A stretch of DNA of 38,709 nucleotides from assembly GCA_904395865.1 (NCBI GenBank), contig CAJFNY010000006.1, positions 1-38,709 of the forward strand. Direction: 5' to 3'. This DNA comes from an uncultured Oscillospiraceae bacterium (GTDB lineage Bacteria > Bacillota > Clostridia > Oscillospirales > Oscillospiraceae). The translations under genes and the position numbers were made by a program. Positions 14,938 through 22,764 of this stretch are shown one piece after another (within the stretch, counting starts at the first letter, position 1; every line of letters begins with the position of its first letter). Under the pieces are notes generated by a model. The model saw only the letters and a list, made by a program, of their open reading frames with translations, did no database searches and had not been told where the DNA came from.

Positions 14938-15522
14938 ATGTCTCGGAAGCCGGTGCCGTCCGGCACACCGCAGCCGGCCCTTCGCCGCGTGAAGCGTTTT
15001 CTCCTGCCGGCCCTGGGCGCCGCTGTGTTTTGGGCCGTGTTCTGCATGATCCCGTATCTGTTCGCGCCGTCCATGGCGGCCGACGGCTGGCAGGCCGCGG
15101 CGGAGGCCCACGCGGCAGACGCCGTCCGGGATGGGGAGCTGCCGGTGGCATACGGCGACCCGGCATCCGTCGTCTGCCGCGTCACCCGCGTCCTGGACGG
15201 CGGCGGCTTCCGGGTCGTCCGGGGCACCGTCACCACGGACCGGGACGCCTCGCCCTTCCAGCTGCTGCTGCGCCGCCAGCCCCTGGGCCTGCGGTACATC
15301 TGCCTCTGCCACTGGCACGCCGACCAGCCCGTCACCCGGCTGGGCGGCGTCGACTGGTGGCTGGGCACGTACGACATCGCCCGGGACGCCGGCGGCCTGA
15401 CGGTGACGGGCCAGCCCCGCGGGCTGGTGCTGCTGCTCCTCCTGGAGGGAGCGGTGGGCGTCCTCCTGCGGCTCCGTCGGAAAGCGGACGGCGCGGCAGC
15501 CCCGCCGCAGGAAAACCCATAA
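14938..15522 (+). CDS. Two-TM orphan protein, paralog of the previous gene (copy 2)
   Basis: The 194-residue protein has a basic N-terminus, a membrane segment at about residues 24-45 (FLLPALGAAVFWAVFCMIPY), the same central domain as its neighbour (GGGFRVVRGTVTTDRDASPF, then GVDWWLGTYDIA) and a C-terminal hydrophobic stretch (GLVLLLLLEGAVGVLL) before a basic tail. The ATG at 14938 is preferred, with TTTGGAGG at 14919-14926. An in-frame TTG at 14920 falls inside that ribosome binding site. The cluster ends with the hairpin at 15534-15557. Confidence 0.72.
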   Translation: MSRKPVPSGTPQPALRRVKRFLLPALGAAVFWAVFCMIPYLFAPSMAADGWQAAAEAHAADAVRDGELPVAYGDPASVVCRVTRVLDGGGFRVVRGTVTTDRDASPFQLLLRRQPLGLRYICLCHWHADQPVTRLGGVDWWLGTYDIARDAGGLTVTGQPRGLVLLLLLEGAVGVLLRLRRKADGAAAPPQENP

Positions 15523-15533
15523 CGACACAGAGG

Positions 15534-15557
15534 GCCGGCATGCAGGCGCATGCCGGC
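15534..15557 (+). terminator. Terminator hairpin after the orphan cluster
   Basis: A perfect 10-bp stem GCCGGCATGC/GCATGCCGGC with loop AGGC lies directly before a solo repeat end. Confidence 0.6.
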
Positions 15558-15560
15558 TCC

Positions 15561-15600
15561 GCTTGTCAAAAAAGTCTCTGGCGAGAGTTTTTTGGCAATC
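15561..15600. repeat. Dispersed repeat, copy E (solo left-end hairpin)
   Basis: Only the left-end hairpin of the repeat family is present: CTTGTCAAAAAAGTCTC, loop TGGC, GAGAGTTTTTTGGCAA. It sits between the orphan cluster and the convergent XRE regulator gene. With runs of A and T on either side of the stem it could serve as a terminator in both directions. Confidence 0.75.
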
Positions 15601-15610
15601 GCATCGTCGC

Positions 15611-15805
15611 TCACCGCGGCGGCGTGAACAGGCCGTCCACCGACGTCTCCAGCACCGCGGCCAGGCGGAAGGCCAGGGACAGGGTCGGGTCGTACTTGTC
15701 GTTCTCGATGGCGTTGATCGTCTGGCGCGTCACGCCGCAGCGCTTCGCCAGCTCCTCCTGGGAGAGCTTCAGGGCCTTGCGCCGCTCCCGAATCCGGCTC
15801 TCCAT
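15611..15805 (-). CDS. Small XRE-family transcriptional regulator
   Basis: The 64-residue protein is a bare lambda-repressor-type helix-turn-helix (SQEELAKRCGVTRQTINAIE, residues 15-34) followed by NDKYDPTLSLAFRLAAVLE, typical of the short YgzD/Cro-like regulators of Firmicutes. Its start lies one base after the stop of the upstream membrane protein gene, forming a two-gene operon. The palindrome at 16110-16141 overlapping the operon promoter is a natural candidate for its binding site, so autoregulation is likely. Confidence 0.9.
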   Translation of the reverse strand: MESRIRERRKALKLSQEELAKRCGVTRQTINAIENDKYDPTLSLAFRLAAVLETSVDGLFTPPR

Positions 15806-15806
15806 G

Positions 15807-16097
15807 TCAGCCCCCGAGCTTCTTCCGGAAGTACAAAAGCGCGCCGCAGTACAGGATCGCCACCACCTCCAGATGGATCAGCGGGTTGATGGCCATGGGC
15901 TGCGACCGGATCAGGTTTTCCGCCACCTCCAGCACCAGCCCGCCGGTCGTCCCCAGCAGCGTCCACGCGCTGGCCTTCCACACCACCACCTGGCTCCGCT
16001 CGTCCCCCGGACGCAGCAGCGTCACCAGCATCACCAGGTCCACCACCGCAAACACCGCCAGCACGCCGCCCAGAAACACCATCGCCCCGATCGGCAT
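15807..16097 (-). CDS. Small three-TM membrane protein, partner of the XRE regulator
   Basis: The 96-residue product has three hydrophobic segments (about residues 5-24, 44-62 and 73-91) and a short conserved loop LLRPGDERSQVVVWKAS between the first two. The Met at 16097 is chosen because GGAGGGA lies just before it. An in-frame extension to 16169 would include the promoter and operator. Small membrane proteins paired with a short XRE regulator are common in Clostridia; the function is unknown. Confidence 0.8.
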   Translation of the reverse strand: MPIGAMVFLGGVLAVFAVVDLVMLVTLLRPGDERSQVVVWKASAWTLLGTTGGLVLEVAENLIRSQPMAINPLIHLEVVAILYCGALLYFRKKLGG

Positions 16098-16109
16098 GGG
16101 AATCCCTCC

Positions 16110-16141
16110 TTCAAAATGACAAATGTTTTTGACATTTTGAA
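16110..16141 (-). promoter_or_regulatory. Palindromic operator downstream of the -10 box
   Basis: TTCAAAATGACAAA and, inverted, TTCAAAATGTCAAA face each other across a 4-base centre with one mismatch. The dyad abuts the -10 box of the XRE operon, a position where a bound repressor would block transcription. Confidence 0.65.
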
Positions 16142-16169
16142 GGATACCACAGGTCGCCAAATATGTCAA
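16141..16169 (-). promoter_or_regulatory. Promoter of the membrane protein/XRE operon
   Basis: Minus strand TTGACA (16169-16164), 17 bases, TATCCT (16146-16141). Confidence 0.8.
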
Positions 16170-16184
16170 GACTTTTTTACAGTT

Positions 16185-17189
16185 TCACACGACGCTCCGG
16201 TAGAACCGCAGGGTGAACACGGCGCCGCCGCGGCGGCCGTTGGCGGCGGAGAGGGTGCCGTTCTCCAGGGCGGCGATCTGCCGGGCCAGGGCCAGGCCGA
16301 TGCCGATGGCCGCGCCGCCGGCGCCGCGGCCCTTGTAGAACCGCTCGAACACGCGGGGCAGGTCCTCCGGTGCGAAGCCGGGCCCCGTGTCCGAGACGGT
16401 CAGCTCCGTGAAGATCGGCGTCTCCCGGACGGCCACGGCGATTTCGCCGCCGGGCGGCGTGTGCTCCACGCAGTTCTTCAGCACGTTCCCCAGGGCCTCG
16501 GCCGACCAGGCCATGTCGCCCAGGAACGTCTCGCCGCCGGCGGCGCGGACCGTCATGGTCTGACCCCGCAGCTCCATGGGCACGGCCAGCGGCTCCGCCG
16601 CCCGGCGGATCAGCTCCGCCACGTCCACCGGCTCCCGGGCCAGCTCCACGGCCCCGGCGTCCAGGCGCGAGAGCTTCAGCAGCGCCTCCACCTGCCACGC
16701 CAGCCGGTCCAGCAGGCCGCGGAGCTCCCGAGCCAACTGCCGCCGGCGGTCCTCCGGCAGGTCCTCGGCCCGCAGCAGCTCGGCCACCAGCTGCAGCGAC
16801 GTCAGCGGCGTCCGCAGCTGGTGGGACAGGTCGGCCATGGCGTCGGCCAGGAAGCGCTTGTCCCGGCCCAGGGCGTCGGCCTGCTCCTGGAGCCGGGCCG
16901 TCAGCTTGGCCAGCTGGCTGCGGAGGATGGCCAGCTCCCCCTCCCGGAAGCGCCCCAGGTCCGCCGGCGCGCCGTGGAGCATGGTGTCCAGCTCCCGGCT
17001 CAGGTCGGCCATCTGCCGGTACCGCCGGCGGAGGCCGGCCAGGTGCAGGGCCGTAAAGACGGCGCCGGCCGCCAGCACGGCCAGCCCCGCCCTGGGCTCC
17101 CACACGGCGGCCGCCCCTGCCAGCACGGCAGTCGCCGCCGCCCAGCGCAGGAGCCCGCGCCGGACCTCGGGGTTGCGCAGCAGGCTCAT
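16185..17189 (-). CDS. Two-component sensor histidine kinase
   Basis: The 334-residue kinase has two closely spaced membrane segments (about residues 15-30 and 34-52) with almost no extracellular part, so it is of the intramembrane-sensing type. A dimerisation region follows with the phospho-acceptor H123 in DLSHQLRTPLTSL. The ATP-binding domain has the N-box NVLKNCVEHTPPGG, the G1 box SDTGPGF, the F-box FERFYKG and the G2 box GIGLALARQIAALENG. The ATG overlaps the stop of the response regulator gene (ATGA). The signal is not evident; intramembrane kinases often guard the envelope or respond to antimicrobial peptides, and a divergent ABC exporter operon is adjacent. Confidence 0.93.
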   Translation of the reverse strand: MSLLRNPEVRRGLLRWAAATAVLAGAAAVWEPRAGLAVLAAGAVFTALHLAGLRRRYRQMADLSRELDTMLHGAPADLGRFREGELAILRSQLAKLTARLQEQADALGRDKRFLADAMADLSHQLRTPLTSLQLVAELLRAEDLPEDRRRQLARELRGLLDRLAWQVEALLKLSRLDAGAVELAREPVDVAELIRRAAEPLAVPMELRGQTMTVRAAGGETFLGDMAWSAEALGNVLKNCVEHTPPGGEIAVAVRETPIFTELTVSDTGPGFAPEDLPRVFERFYKGRGAGGAAIGIGLALARQIAALENGTLSAANGRRGGAVFTLRFYRSVV

Positions 17190-17854
17190 GGGGCGTCCTC
17201 CAGCCGGTAGCCCAGGCCGCGGACCGTCTGCAGCAGGGCCGGGCGCTGCGGGTCGTCCTCGATCTTCTCCCGCAGGCGCTTGATGTAGACGGTCAGCGTA
17301 TTGTCGTTGACGAAGTCGCCGCCGGAGTCCCAGATCTCCTCCAGCAGCCGGGTACGGCTGAGCACCGCGCCGCGGTTCTGCAGGAACAGCAGCAGCAGCC
17401 GGTACTCCAGAGCCGACAGGGCCAGGGGCCGGCCGCGCAGCAGGATCTCGCCGCGGACGGCGTCGGCCGTCAGGGGGCCGCACGTCAGCGTGCCGCCGCG
17501 GCCGGCACGGCGCAGGACGCTGCGGATCCGCGAAGCCAGCTCCCGGGGGCGGAAGGGCTTCGGCACGTAGTCGTCGGCCCCGGCGTCGAAGCCCCGGAGG
17601 ACGCTGGCCTCGTCCCCCGAGGCCGTCAGGAAGATCACGGGCACGTCGCCGCCGCGGCGCAGGGCGCGGCAGACGTCCAGGCCGCTGCCGTCGGGCAGGG
17701 CCACGTCCAGCAGCGCCAGGTCCCACGGCCCCGGCAGGGCCAGGGCCTCGGCGGCCGTGGCGGCCGCGGCCGTCTCGAAGCCCTCCTGGCGCAGGAAGGC
17801 GCAGAGGTTCTCGGCGATGAGCCGGTCGTCCTCCACCAGCAGGATCCGCGTCAC
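17186..17854 (-). CDS. Two-component response regulator (OmpR/PhoB family)
   Basis: The 222-residue protein has a receiver domain with the acidic pocket D9/D10, phospho-acceptor D50 (LALLDVALPDGSG), T77 and K99 (DYVPKPF), then a winged-helix DNA-binding domain (LSALEYRLLLLFLQNRGAVL, then NTLTVYIKRLREKIEDDP, ending TVRGLGYRLED). The GTG start follows AAAGGAGG; the promoter at 17884-17912 lies just before it. It is translationally coupled to the kinase. Confidence 0.94.
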   Translation of the reverse strand: MTRILLVEDDRLIAENLCAFLRQEGFETAAAATAAEALALPGPWDLALLDVALPDGSGLDVCRALRRGGDVPVIFLTASGDEASVLRGFDAGADDYVPKPFRPRELASRIRSVLRRAGRGGTLTCGPLTADAVRGEILLRGRPLALSALEYRLLLLFLQNRGAVLSRTRLLEEIWDSGGDFVNDNTLTVYIKRLREKIEDDPQRPALLQTVRGLGYRLEDAP

Positions 17855-17883
17855 CGGCCCCACCTCCTTTCTCAGCTGCCCCC

Positions 17884-17912
17884 ATGATACCAGATCCCGC
17901 CGGCGGAGGCAA
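17884..17912 (-). promoter_or_regulatory. Promoter of the two-component operon
   Basis: Minus strand TTGCCT (17912-17907), 17 bases, TATCAT (17889-17884). Confidence 0.65.
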
Positions 17913-17958
17913 GGCGGGAAAAATCGGGGCGCCGGCCGGCTTTTTCCGCGATTCCCGG

Positions 17959-17987
17959 TTGCATCCGGGGGCGTGGGCCGGTATAAT
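17959..17987 (+). promoter_or_regulatory. Promoter of the MarR/ABC exporter operon
   Basis: TTGCAT (17959-17964), 17 bases, TATAAT (17982-17987). The last base of the -10 box is the first base of the operator. Confidence 0.85.
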
Positions 17988-18013
17988 TGATATATCAATC
18001 ATTGACTAGTCAA
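17987..18013 (+). promoter_or_regulatory. Double MarR-type operator
   Basis: Two perfect 12-bp palindromes, TTGATATATCAA (17987-17998) and TTGACTAGTCAA (18002-18013), share the form TTGA-N4-TCAA with centres 15 bp apart. They cover the transcription start and run into the ribosome binding site of the MarR gene. TTGACTAGTCAA-like sites are typical of MarR-family repressors. Confidence 0.85.
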
Positions 18014-18025
18014 GGAGGGAGCGCC

Positions 18026-18466
18026 TTGGAGCGGAGCTTTCACATGCGCGTCTACCGGCTGTTCCACGCCCAGCGCAGCTATCTGCGGCCGATGCTGGCC
18101 GAGCTGGGGCTGGGGGCCGGGCAGCCGAAGCTGCTGACGTACCTGGTGGACCACGGCCCGTGCCAGCAGAAGGAGCTGGCCGACTACTTCGAGATCGACC
18201 CGGCGGCCGTCTGCCGGATGCTGGACGCCCTGGAGCGGAACGGCTTCCTGGTCCGCGCCGCCGGGGACGACCGCCGCTCCGGCCGCGTGGAGCTGACCGA
18301 CGCCGGCCGCCGGGCCCAGCAGGCGTGGCGCGCCCGGTGCGGCCGGCTGGAGCAGGCCATGCTCCGGGGCTTCACCGACGAGGAGCGGCGCACCTTCGCC
18401 GCCTACCTGTCCCGGGCCTACCGCAACCTGCGGGACGACCCGCCGGAGGGGGGTGCGCCGGCATGA
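18026..18466 (+). CDS. MarR-family transcriptional regulator
   Basis: The 146-residue protein has the MarR winged helix: QPKLLTYLVDHGPCQQKELA, then DYFEIDPAAVCRMLDALERNGFLVR and DDRRSGRVELTDAG in the wing. The TTG start at 18026 is set by AAGGAGGG (18012-18019) six bases upstream; the in-frame TTG at 17987 lies in the -10/operator. Its stop overlaps the first exporter gene (ATGA). With the double operator it most likely represses its own operon and is relieved by a drug-like or metabolite ligand. Confidence 0.93.
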   Translation: MERSFHMRVYRLFHAQRSYLRPMLAELGLGAGQPKLLTYLVDHGPCQQKELADYFEIDPAAVCRMLDALERNGFLVRAAGDDRRSGRVELTDAGRRAQQAWRARCGRLEQAMLRGFTDEERRTFAAYLSRAYRNLRDDPPEGGAPA

Positions 18467-20199
18467 GCGACCTGAAGCGCCTGGCCGCCTACCTGGGCCC
18501 CTACCGGCGCGACATGCTCCTGGGGGCGCTGCTGGTGTTCGTGGAGACGGCCTTCGAGCTGGTGATCCCGGTGCTCATGGCCGACATCATCGACGTGGGC
18601 GTGGCCAGCCGGGACGTGCCGATGATCCTGCGCCAGGGGGCGCTCATGGGCGCGTGCGCCGTGATCTCGCTGCTGACGGGCCTGGGCTACACGCGCTTCG
18701 CCGCCCGGGCCTCGTACGGCCTCGGCGCCCATCTGCGGGCTGCCGAGTTCCAGGCGGTGCAGCGCTTCGCCTTCTCCAACCTGGACCGGTTCGACGCCGG
18801 CTCCCTGGTGACGCGCATGACCACCGACGTGACCGTCGTGCAGAACGCCGTCAACGGCGGCTTCCGCCCCCTGGTCCGCAGCCCGGTGATGTTCGTGATG
18901 GGCATCGGCCTGTCGTTCTACATGGACCCGGGGCTGACGCTGGTGTTCCTCGTCTGCGCGCCGGTGCTGGCCGTGGCCCTGTGGCAGATCGTCCGCCGGG
19001 TGGCCCCCATGTACGGCCGCCTGCAGCGGGCCGTGGACCGGCTCAACGGCGTGGTCCAGGAGAACCTGACGGCCATCCGCGCCGTCAAGGCCTTCGTCCG
19101 CGGCGAGCACGAGGAGGGCCGCTTCCAGGAGGTCAACGCCGCCCTGGCAGGGACGAGCCAGAAGACGTTCTGCACGGCGGTGCTGAACGTGCCGTCGCTG
19201 CAGTTCACCATGTACAGCTGCACGGTGCTCATCATGTGGTTCGGCGGGCAGAAGATCCTGGCCGGCGGCCTGGCCGTGGGCCAGCTGACGGGCTTCCTCA
19301 GCTACGTGATGCAGGTGATGAACTCCCTGATGCTCATCTCCAACACGTTCCTGCTGCTGACCCGCTCCCTGGCCAGCGTCCGGCGCATTCTGGAGGTGCT
19401 GGACGAGCCGGTGGAACTCCGGAGCCCGGCCGACCCGGTGCGGGAGGTGGCCGACGGCTCCGTCGACTTCGAGGACGTCAGCTTCCGCTACCACGCCGAC
19501 GCCCAGGCCGACGCCCTGTCCCACGTGACGCTCCACATCGCCGCGGGCCAGACCGTGGGCATCCTGGGCGGCACCGGCTCGGCCAAGACGACGCTGGTGC
19601 AGCTGATCCCGCGGCTGTACGACGTCACCGGCGGGCGGCTGCTGGTGGGCGGCCGCGACGTCCGGGAATACGACCTGACGGCCCTGCGGGACGCCGTGGC
19701 CATCGTGCTGCAGAAGAACGTCCTCTTCTCCGGCACCGTCCGGGAGAACCTCCGCTGGGGCGACGCCGCGGTCGACGACGAGACCCTCTGGGCCGCCTGC
19801 CGCGACGCCTGCGCCGACGAGTTCCTGGAGCGGATGCCCCGGGGGCTCGACAGCGACCTGGGCCAGGGCGGCGTCAACGTCTCCGGCGGGCAGAAGCAGC
19901 GGCTGTGCATCGCCCGGGCGCTGCTGAAGAAGCCGAAGATCCTGATCTTCGACGACTCCACCTCCGCCGTGGACACGGCCACCGAGGCGAAGATCCGCCG
20001 CGCCCTGGCCCGCCGCACCGACGTGACGAAGCTCATCATCGCCCAGCGGGTGCTGTCCGTCATGGACGCCGATCAGATCGTCATCCTGGACGACGGCCGC
20101 GTCCACGCCGTGGGCACCCACGAGACGCTCCTGGCCTCGGACCCCATCTACCAGGAGCTGTGCCACACGCAGCTGAAAGGGGGCGACGCAGTTGGCTAG
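18463..20199 (+). CDS. ABC exporter half-transporter with degenerate ATPase site (subunit 1)
   Basis: The 578-residue protein has an N-terminal six-helix exporter domain and a C-terminal ATPase. Walker A reads GGTGSAKTT, where Ala replaces the last Gly of GxGK. The signature is NVSGGQKQRLCIARALL, and Walker B is ILIFDDSTSAVD, with Asp in place of the catalytic Glu. These are the marks of the non-catalytic partner in heterodimeric exporters such as TM287/288 and BmrCD, so ATP hydrolysis would occur mainly at one of the two sites. It is coupled to marR upstream and overlaps the second half-transporter downstream by 8 bases. Confidence 0.93.
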   Translation: MSDLKRLAAYLGPYRRDMLLGALLVFVETAFELVIPVLMADIIDVGVASRDVPMILRQGALMGACAVISLLTGLGYTRFAARASYGLGAHLRAAEFQAVQRFAFSNLDRFDAGSLVTRMTTDVTVVQNAVNGGFRPLVRSPVMFVMGIGLSFYMDPGLTLVFLVCAPVLAVALWQIVRRVAPMYGRLQRAVDRLNGVVQENLTAIRAVKAFVRGEHEEGRFQEVNAALAGTSQKTFCTAVLNVPSLQFTMYSCTVLIMWFGGQKILAGGLAVGQLTGFLSYVMQVMNSLMLISNTFLLLTRSLASVRRILEVLDEPVELRSPADPVREVADGSVDFEDVSFRYHADAQADALSHVTLHIAAGQTVGILGGTGSAKTTLVQLIPRLYDVTGGRLLVGGRDVREYDLTALRDAVAIVLQKNVLFSGTVRENLRWGDAAVDDETLWAACRDACADEFLERMPRGLDSDLGQGGVNVSGGQKQRLCIARALLKKPKILIFDDSTSAVDTATEAKIRRALARRTDVTKLIIAQRVLSVMDADQIVILDDGRVHAVGTHETLLASDPIYQELCHTQLKGGDAVG

Positions 20200-22030
20200 T
20201 CCCAGCGGCCGCCGGCCGAAGCATCTGGCCTTCACCCTCCGCGCCCTGTTCTCGTACATGGGCCGCCACGGGCTGCTCATCGCCATCGTGGGCGTCCTGG
20301 CCGCCGTCAGCGCCCTGGCGAACCTGCTGGGCACGTACATGATCCGCCCGGTGGTCAACTCCCTGGTGGACGGCGACACCGGCGCGCTGATCCGCGGCGT
20401 CGTGACGACGGCGGCCATCTACGGCACGGGCGTCCTGGCCGCCCTGGGCTTCACCCAGACCATGGTCCGCGCCGCCCAGAAGATCCTCTGCGACATCCGC
20501 CGCGACCTGTTCGCCCACCTGCAGACGCTGCCGCTGCAGTTCTTCGACTCCCAGCGCCACGGCGACACCATGAGCTACTTCACCAACGACGTGGACACCG
20601 TCTCCGACGCCCTGAACAACTCCTTCGCCATGGTCATCCAGAGCTTCATCCAGATGGTGGGGCTGCTGACGCTGCTCTACATCCTCAACTGGCGGCTGTC
20701 GCTGCTGGTGACGCTGGGGTACGTGGCCATGTTCGCCTACATCCGCTACTCCGGCCGGCGCAGCAAGCAGTACTACGCCCGCCAGCAGGAGGCCCTGGGC
20801 GACCTGGACGGCTACGTGGAGGAGATGGTCAGCGGCCAGAAGGTCGTGCAGGTGTTCAACCACGAGCCGGCCAGCCTCCGCACCTTCCTGGACAAGAATG
20901 AGCGCCTCCGCCGGGCCGGCACCGGCGCGCAGCAGTACGCCGGCTCCATGGTGCCAGCGGTGGTGACGATCTCGTACATCAACTACGCCATCGTCGCCGT
21001 CCTGGGCGGCATTCTGGCCATCCGCGGCCAGGCCGACGTGGGCGCCCTGGCCAGCTACCTGGTGTTCGTCCGCCAGTCGGCCATGCCCATCAACCAGTTC
21101 ACCCAGCAGAGCAACCTGCTGCTGGCGGCCCTGGCCGGCGCCGAGCGGATCTTCGAGGTCATGCGCATCCCGCCGGAGACGGACGAGGGGCAGATCCGCC
21201 TCGTCCACGCCCGGGAGGAAGGCGGCGCCCTGACGGCCTGCGCCGAAAAGACGGGCCGCTGGGCCTGGCAGGCCCCCGACGGCAGCCTGACGCCCCTCCG
21301 CGGCGACGTGCGCTTCCGCGACGTGACCTTCGGCTACGACCCGGACCGGCCGGTCCTCCGGGGCATCACCCTCTACGCCAAGCCGGGGCAGAAGATCGCC
21401 TTCGTGGGCTCCACCGGCGCCGGCAAGACGACGATCACGAACCTCATCAACCGCTTCTACGACGTCCAGGCCGGCGCCATCACGTACGACGGCATCGACG
21501 TCCGGGCCATCCGCAAGGACGACCTGCGCCGCTCCCTGGGCATCGTCCTCCAGGACACCCACCTGTTCACCGGCACCATCGCCGACAACATCCGCTTCGG
21601 CAAGCTGGACGCCACCGACGAGGAGGTCGTCGCCGCGGCGAAGATCGCCAACGCCGACTCGTTCATCCGCCGCCTGCCCCGGGGATATGAAACGCGCATC
21701 TCCGGCGACGGGTCCAGCCTGAGCCAGGGCCAGCGGCAGCTGCTGGCCATCGCCCGGGCCGCCGTGGCCGACCCGCCGGTGCTGATCCTCGACGAGGCCA
21801 CCTCCAACATTGACACCCGCACCGAGCGGCTCATCGAGCGGGGCATGGACCGGCTCATGGAGGGGCGGACCGTGTTCGTCATCGCCCACCGGCTCTCCAC
21901 CGTCCGCAACGCCGACGCCATCCTCGTCCTGGAGCACGGCCGCGTGGTGGAGCGCGGCGACCACGACCAGCTGCTGGCCCTGGGCGGGGAATACTACCAG
22001 CTGTACCACGGCATGACCGAGCTCTCCTGA
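20192..22030 (+). CDS. ABC exporter half-transporter with canonical ATPase site (subunit 2)
   Basis: The 612-residue partner has the same exporter architecture. Its ATPase motifs are canonical: Walker A GSTGAGKTT, signature SLSQGQRQLLAIARA, Walker B VLILDEATSNID with the catalytic Glu, and the switch His in IAHRLSTV. A 30-residue insert between membrane domain and ATPase (REEGGALTACAEKTGRWAW) is usual for this subfamily. The start is TTG behind AAAGGGGG and overlaps subunit 1. Together they probably export hydrophobic drugs or lipids; the substrate is unknown. Confidence 0.93.
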   Translation: MASPSGRRPKHLAFTLRALFSYMGRHGLLIAIVGVLAAVSALANLLGTYMIRPVVNSLVDGDTGALIRGVVTTAAIYGTGVLAALGFTQTMVRAAQKILCDIRRDLFAHLQTLPLQFFDSQRHGDTMSYFTNDVDTVSDALNNSFAMVIQSFIQMVGLLTLLYILNWRLSLLVTLGYVAMFAYIRYSGRRSKQYYARQQEALGDLDGYVEEMVSGQKVVQVFNHEPASLRTFLDKNERLRRAGTGAQQYAGSMVPAVVTISYINYAIVAVLGGILAIRGQADVGALASYLVFVRQSAMPINQFTQQSNLLLAALAGAERIFEVMRIPPETDEGQIRLVHAREEGGALTACAEKTGRWAWQAPDGSLTPLRGDVRFRDVTFGYDPDRPVLRGITLYAKPGQKIAFVGSTGAGKTTITNLINRFYDVQAGAITYDGIDVRAIRKDDLRRSLGIVLQDTHLFTGTIADNIRFGKLDATDEEVVAAAKIANADSFIRRLPRGYETRISGDGSSLSQGQRQLLAIARAAVADPPVLILDEATSNIDTRTERLIERGMDRLMEGRTVFVIAHRLSTVRNADAILVLEHGRVVERGDHDQLLALGGEYYQLYHGMTELS

Positions 22031-22035
22031 AACCC

Positions 22036-22064
22036 TTGCGCCCCGGCGGCGGCCGTGGTATGCT
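22036..22064 (+). promoter_or_regulatory. Promoter of deoC-deoB
   Basis: TTGCGC (22036-22041), 17 bases, TATGCT (22059-22064). Confidence 0.7.
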
Positions 22065-22098
22065 GGGAGCGCAGTCCTCTGAACAAGGAGTGAAACGT

Positions 22099-22764
22099 AT
22101 GGAACTTCGTGAAATCCTCCGGCGGGTGGACCACACGCTGCTGCGGCCCGACGCCCGGTGGGACGAGATCCGCACCGTGTGCGACGAGGCCGCCCGGTTC
22201 GGCACGGCCTCGGTCTGCCTGCCGCCCAGCTTCGTGACCCGGGCCGCGGCGTACCTGGACGGCCGCGTGCCGGTGTGCACCGTCATCGGCTTCCCCAACG
22301 GCTACGCGGCCACGGCCGTCAAGTGCTTCGAGGCCGCCGACGCCGTGGCCCACGGGGCCGATGAGGTGGACATGGTCGTCAACCTGGGCTGGGTCAAGGA
22401 CGGCCGGTGGGACGACATCCTCCGGGAGCTGCGGGCCGTCCGGGCCTGCACCGACGGGAAGGTCCTCAAGGTCATCGTCGAGACGTGCCTGCTGACCGAC
22501 GGCGAGAAGCGCACCCTCTGCGACCTGGTGGGCCGCTCCGGGGCCGACTTCATCAAGACGTCCACCGGCTTCTCCTCCGGCGGCGCCACCGTGGCCGACG
22601 TGTCGCTGCTGGCGGCCTGCCGGCCGCCGCACCTGAAGATCAAGGCCGCCGGCGGCATCCGGACCGTGGCCGACGCCGAGGCGCTGATCGCCGCCGGCGC
22701 CGACCGGCTGGGCACCAGCCGGCTGGTGGCCCTGGCGAAGGCCGCCGGGGAGGTGGCGCCGTGA
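22099..22764 (+). CDS. deoC: Deoxyribose-phosphate aldolase DeoC
   Basis: DeoC splits 2-deoxyribose 5-phosphate into glyceraldehyde 3-phosphate and acetaldehyde in deoxynucleoside catabolism. The 221-residue class I aldolase has VDHTLLRPDA at the N-terminus, the conserved VCTVIGFPNGY, EVDMVVNLGW and KVIVETCLL (active-site Lys), FIKTSTGFSSGGATVADV, and the Schiff-base Lys in LKIKAAGGIRT. The ATG at 22099 follows AAGGAG by 8 bases; an in-frame start at 22036 would lie in the promoter. It overlaps deoB (GTGA). Confidence 0.96.
   Translation: MELREILRRVDHTLLRPDARWDEIRTVCDEAARFGTASVCLPPSFVTRAAAYLDGRVPVCTVIGFPNGYAATAVKCFEAADAVAHGADEVDMVVNLGWVKDGRWDDILRELRAVRACTDGKVLKVIVETCLLTDGEKRTLCDLVGRSGADFIKTSTGFSSGGATVADVSLLAACRPPHLKIKAAGGIRTVADAEALIAAGADRLGTSRLVALAKAAGEVAP

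Noticed and set aside
19555-19600. Walker A GSAK of ABC subunit 1 taken as a damaging mutation
   Set aside because: As far as I recall, the same variant is common in this subfamily of Firmicute heterodimeric exporters, so it is a family trait.
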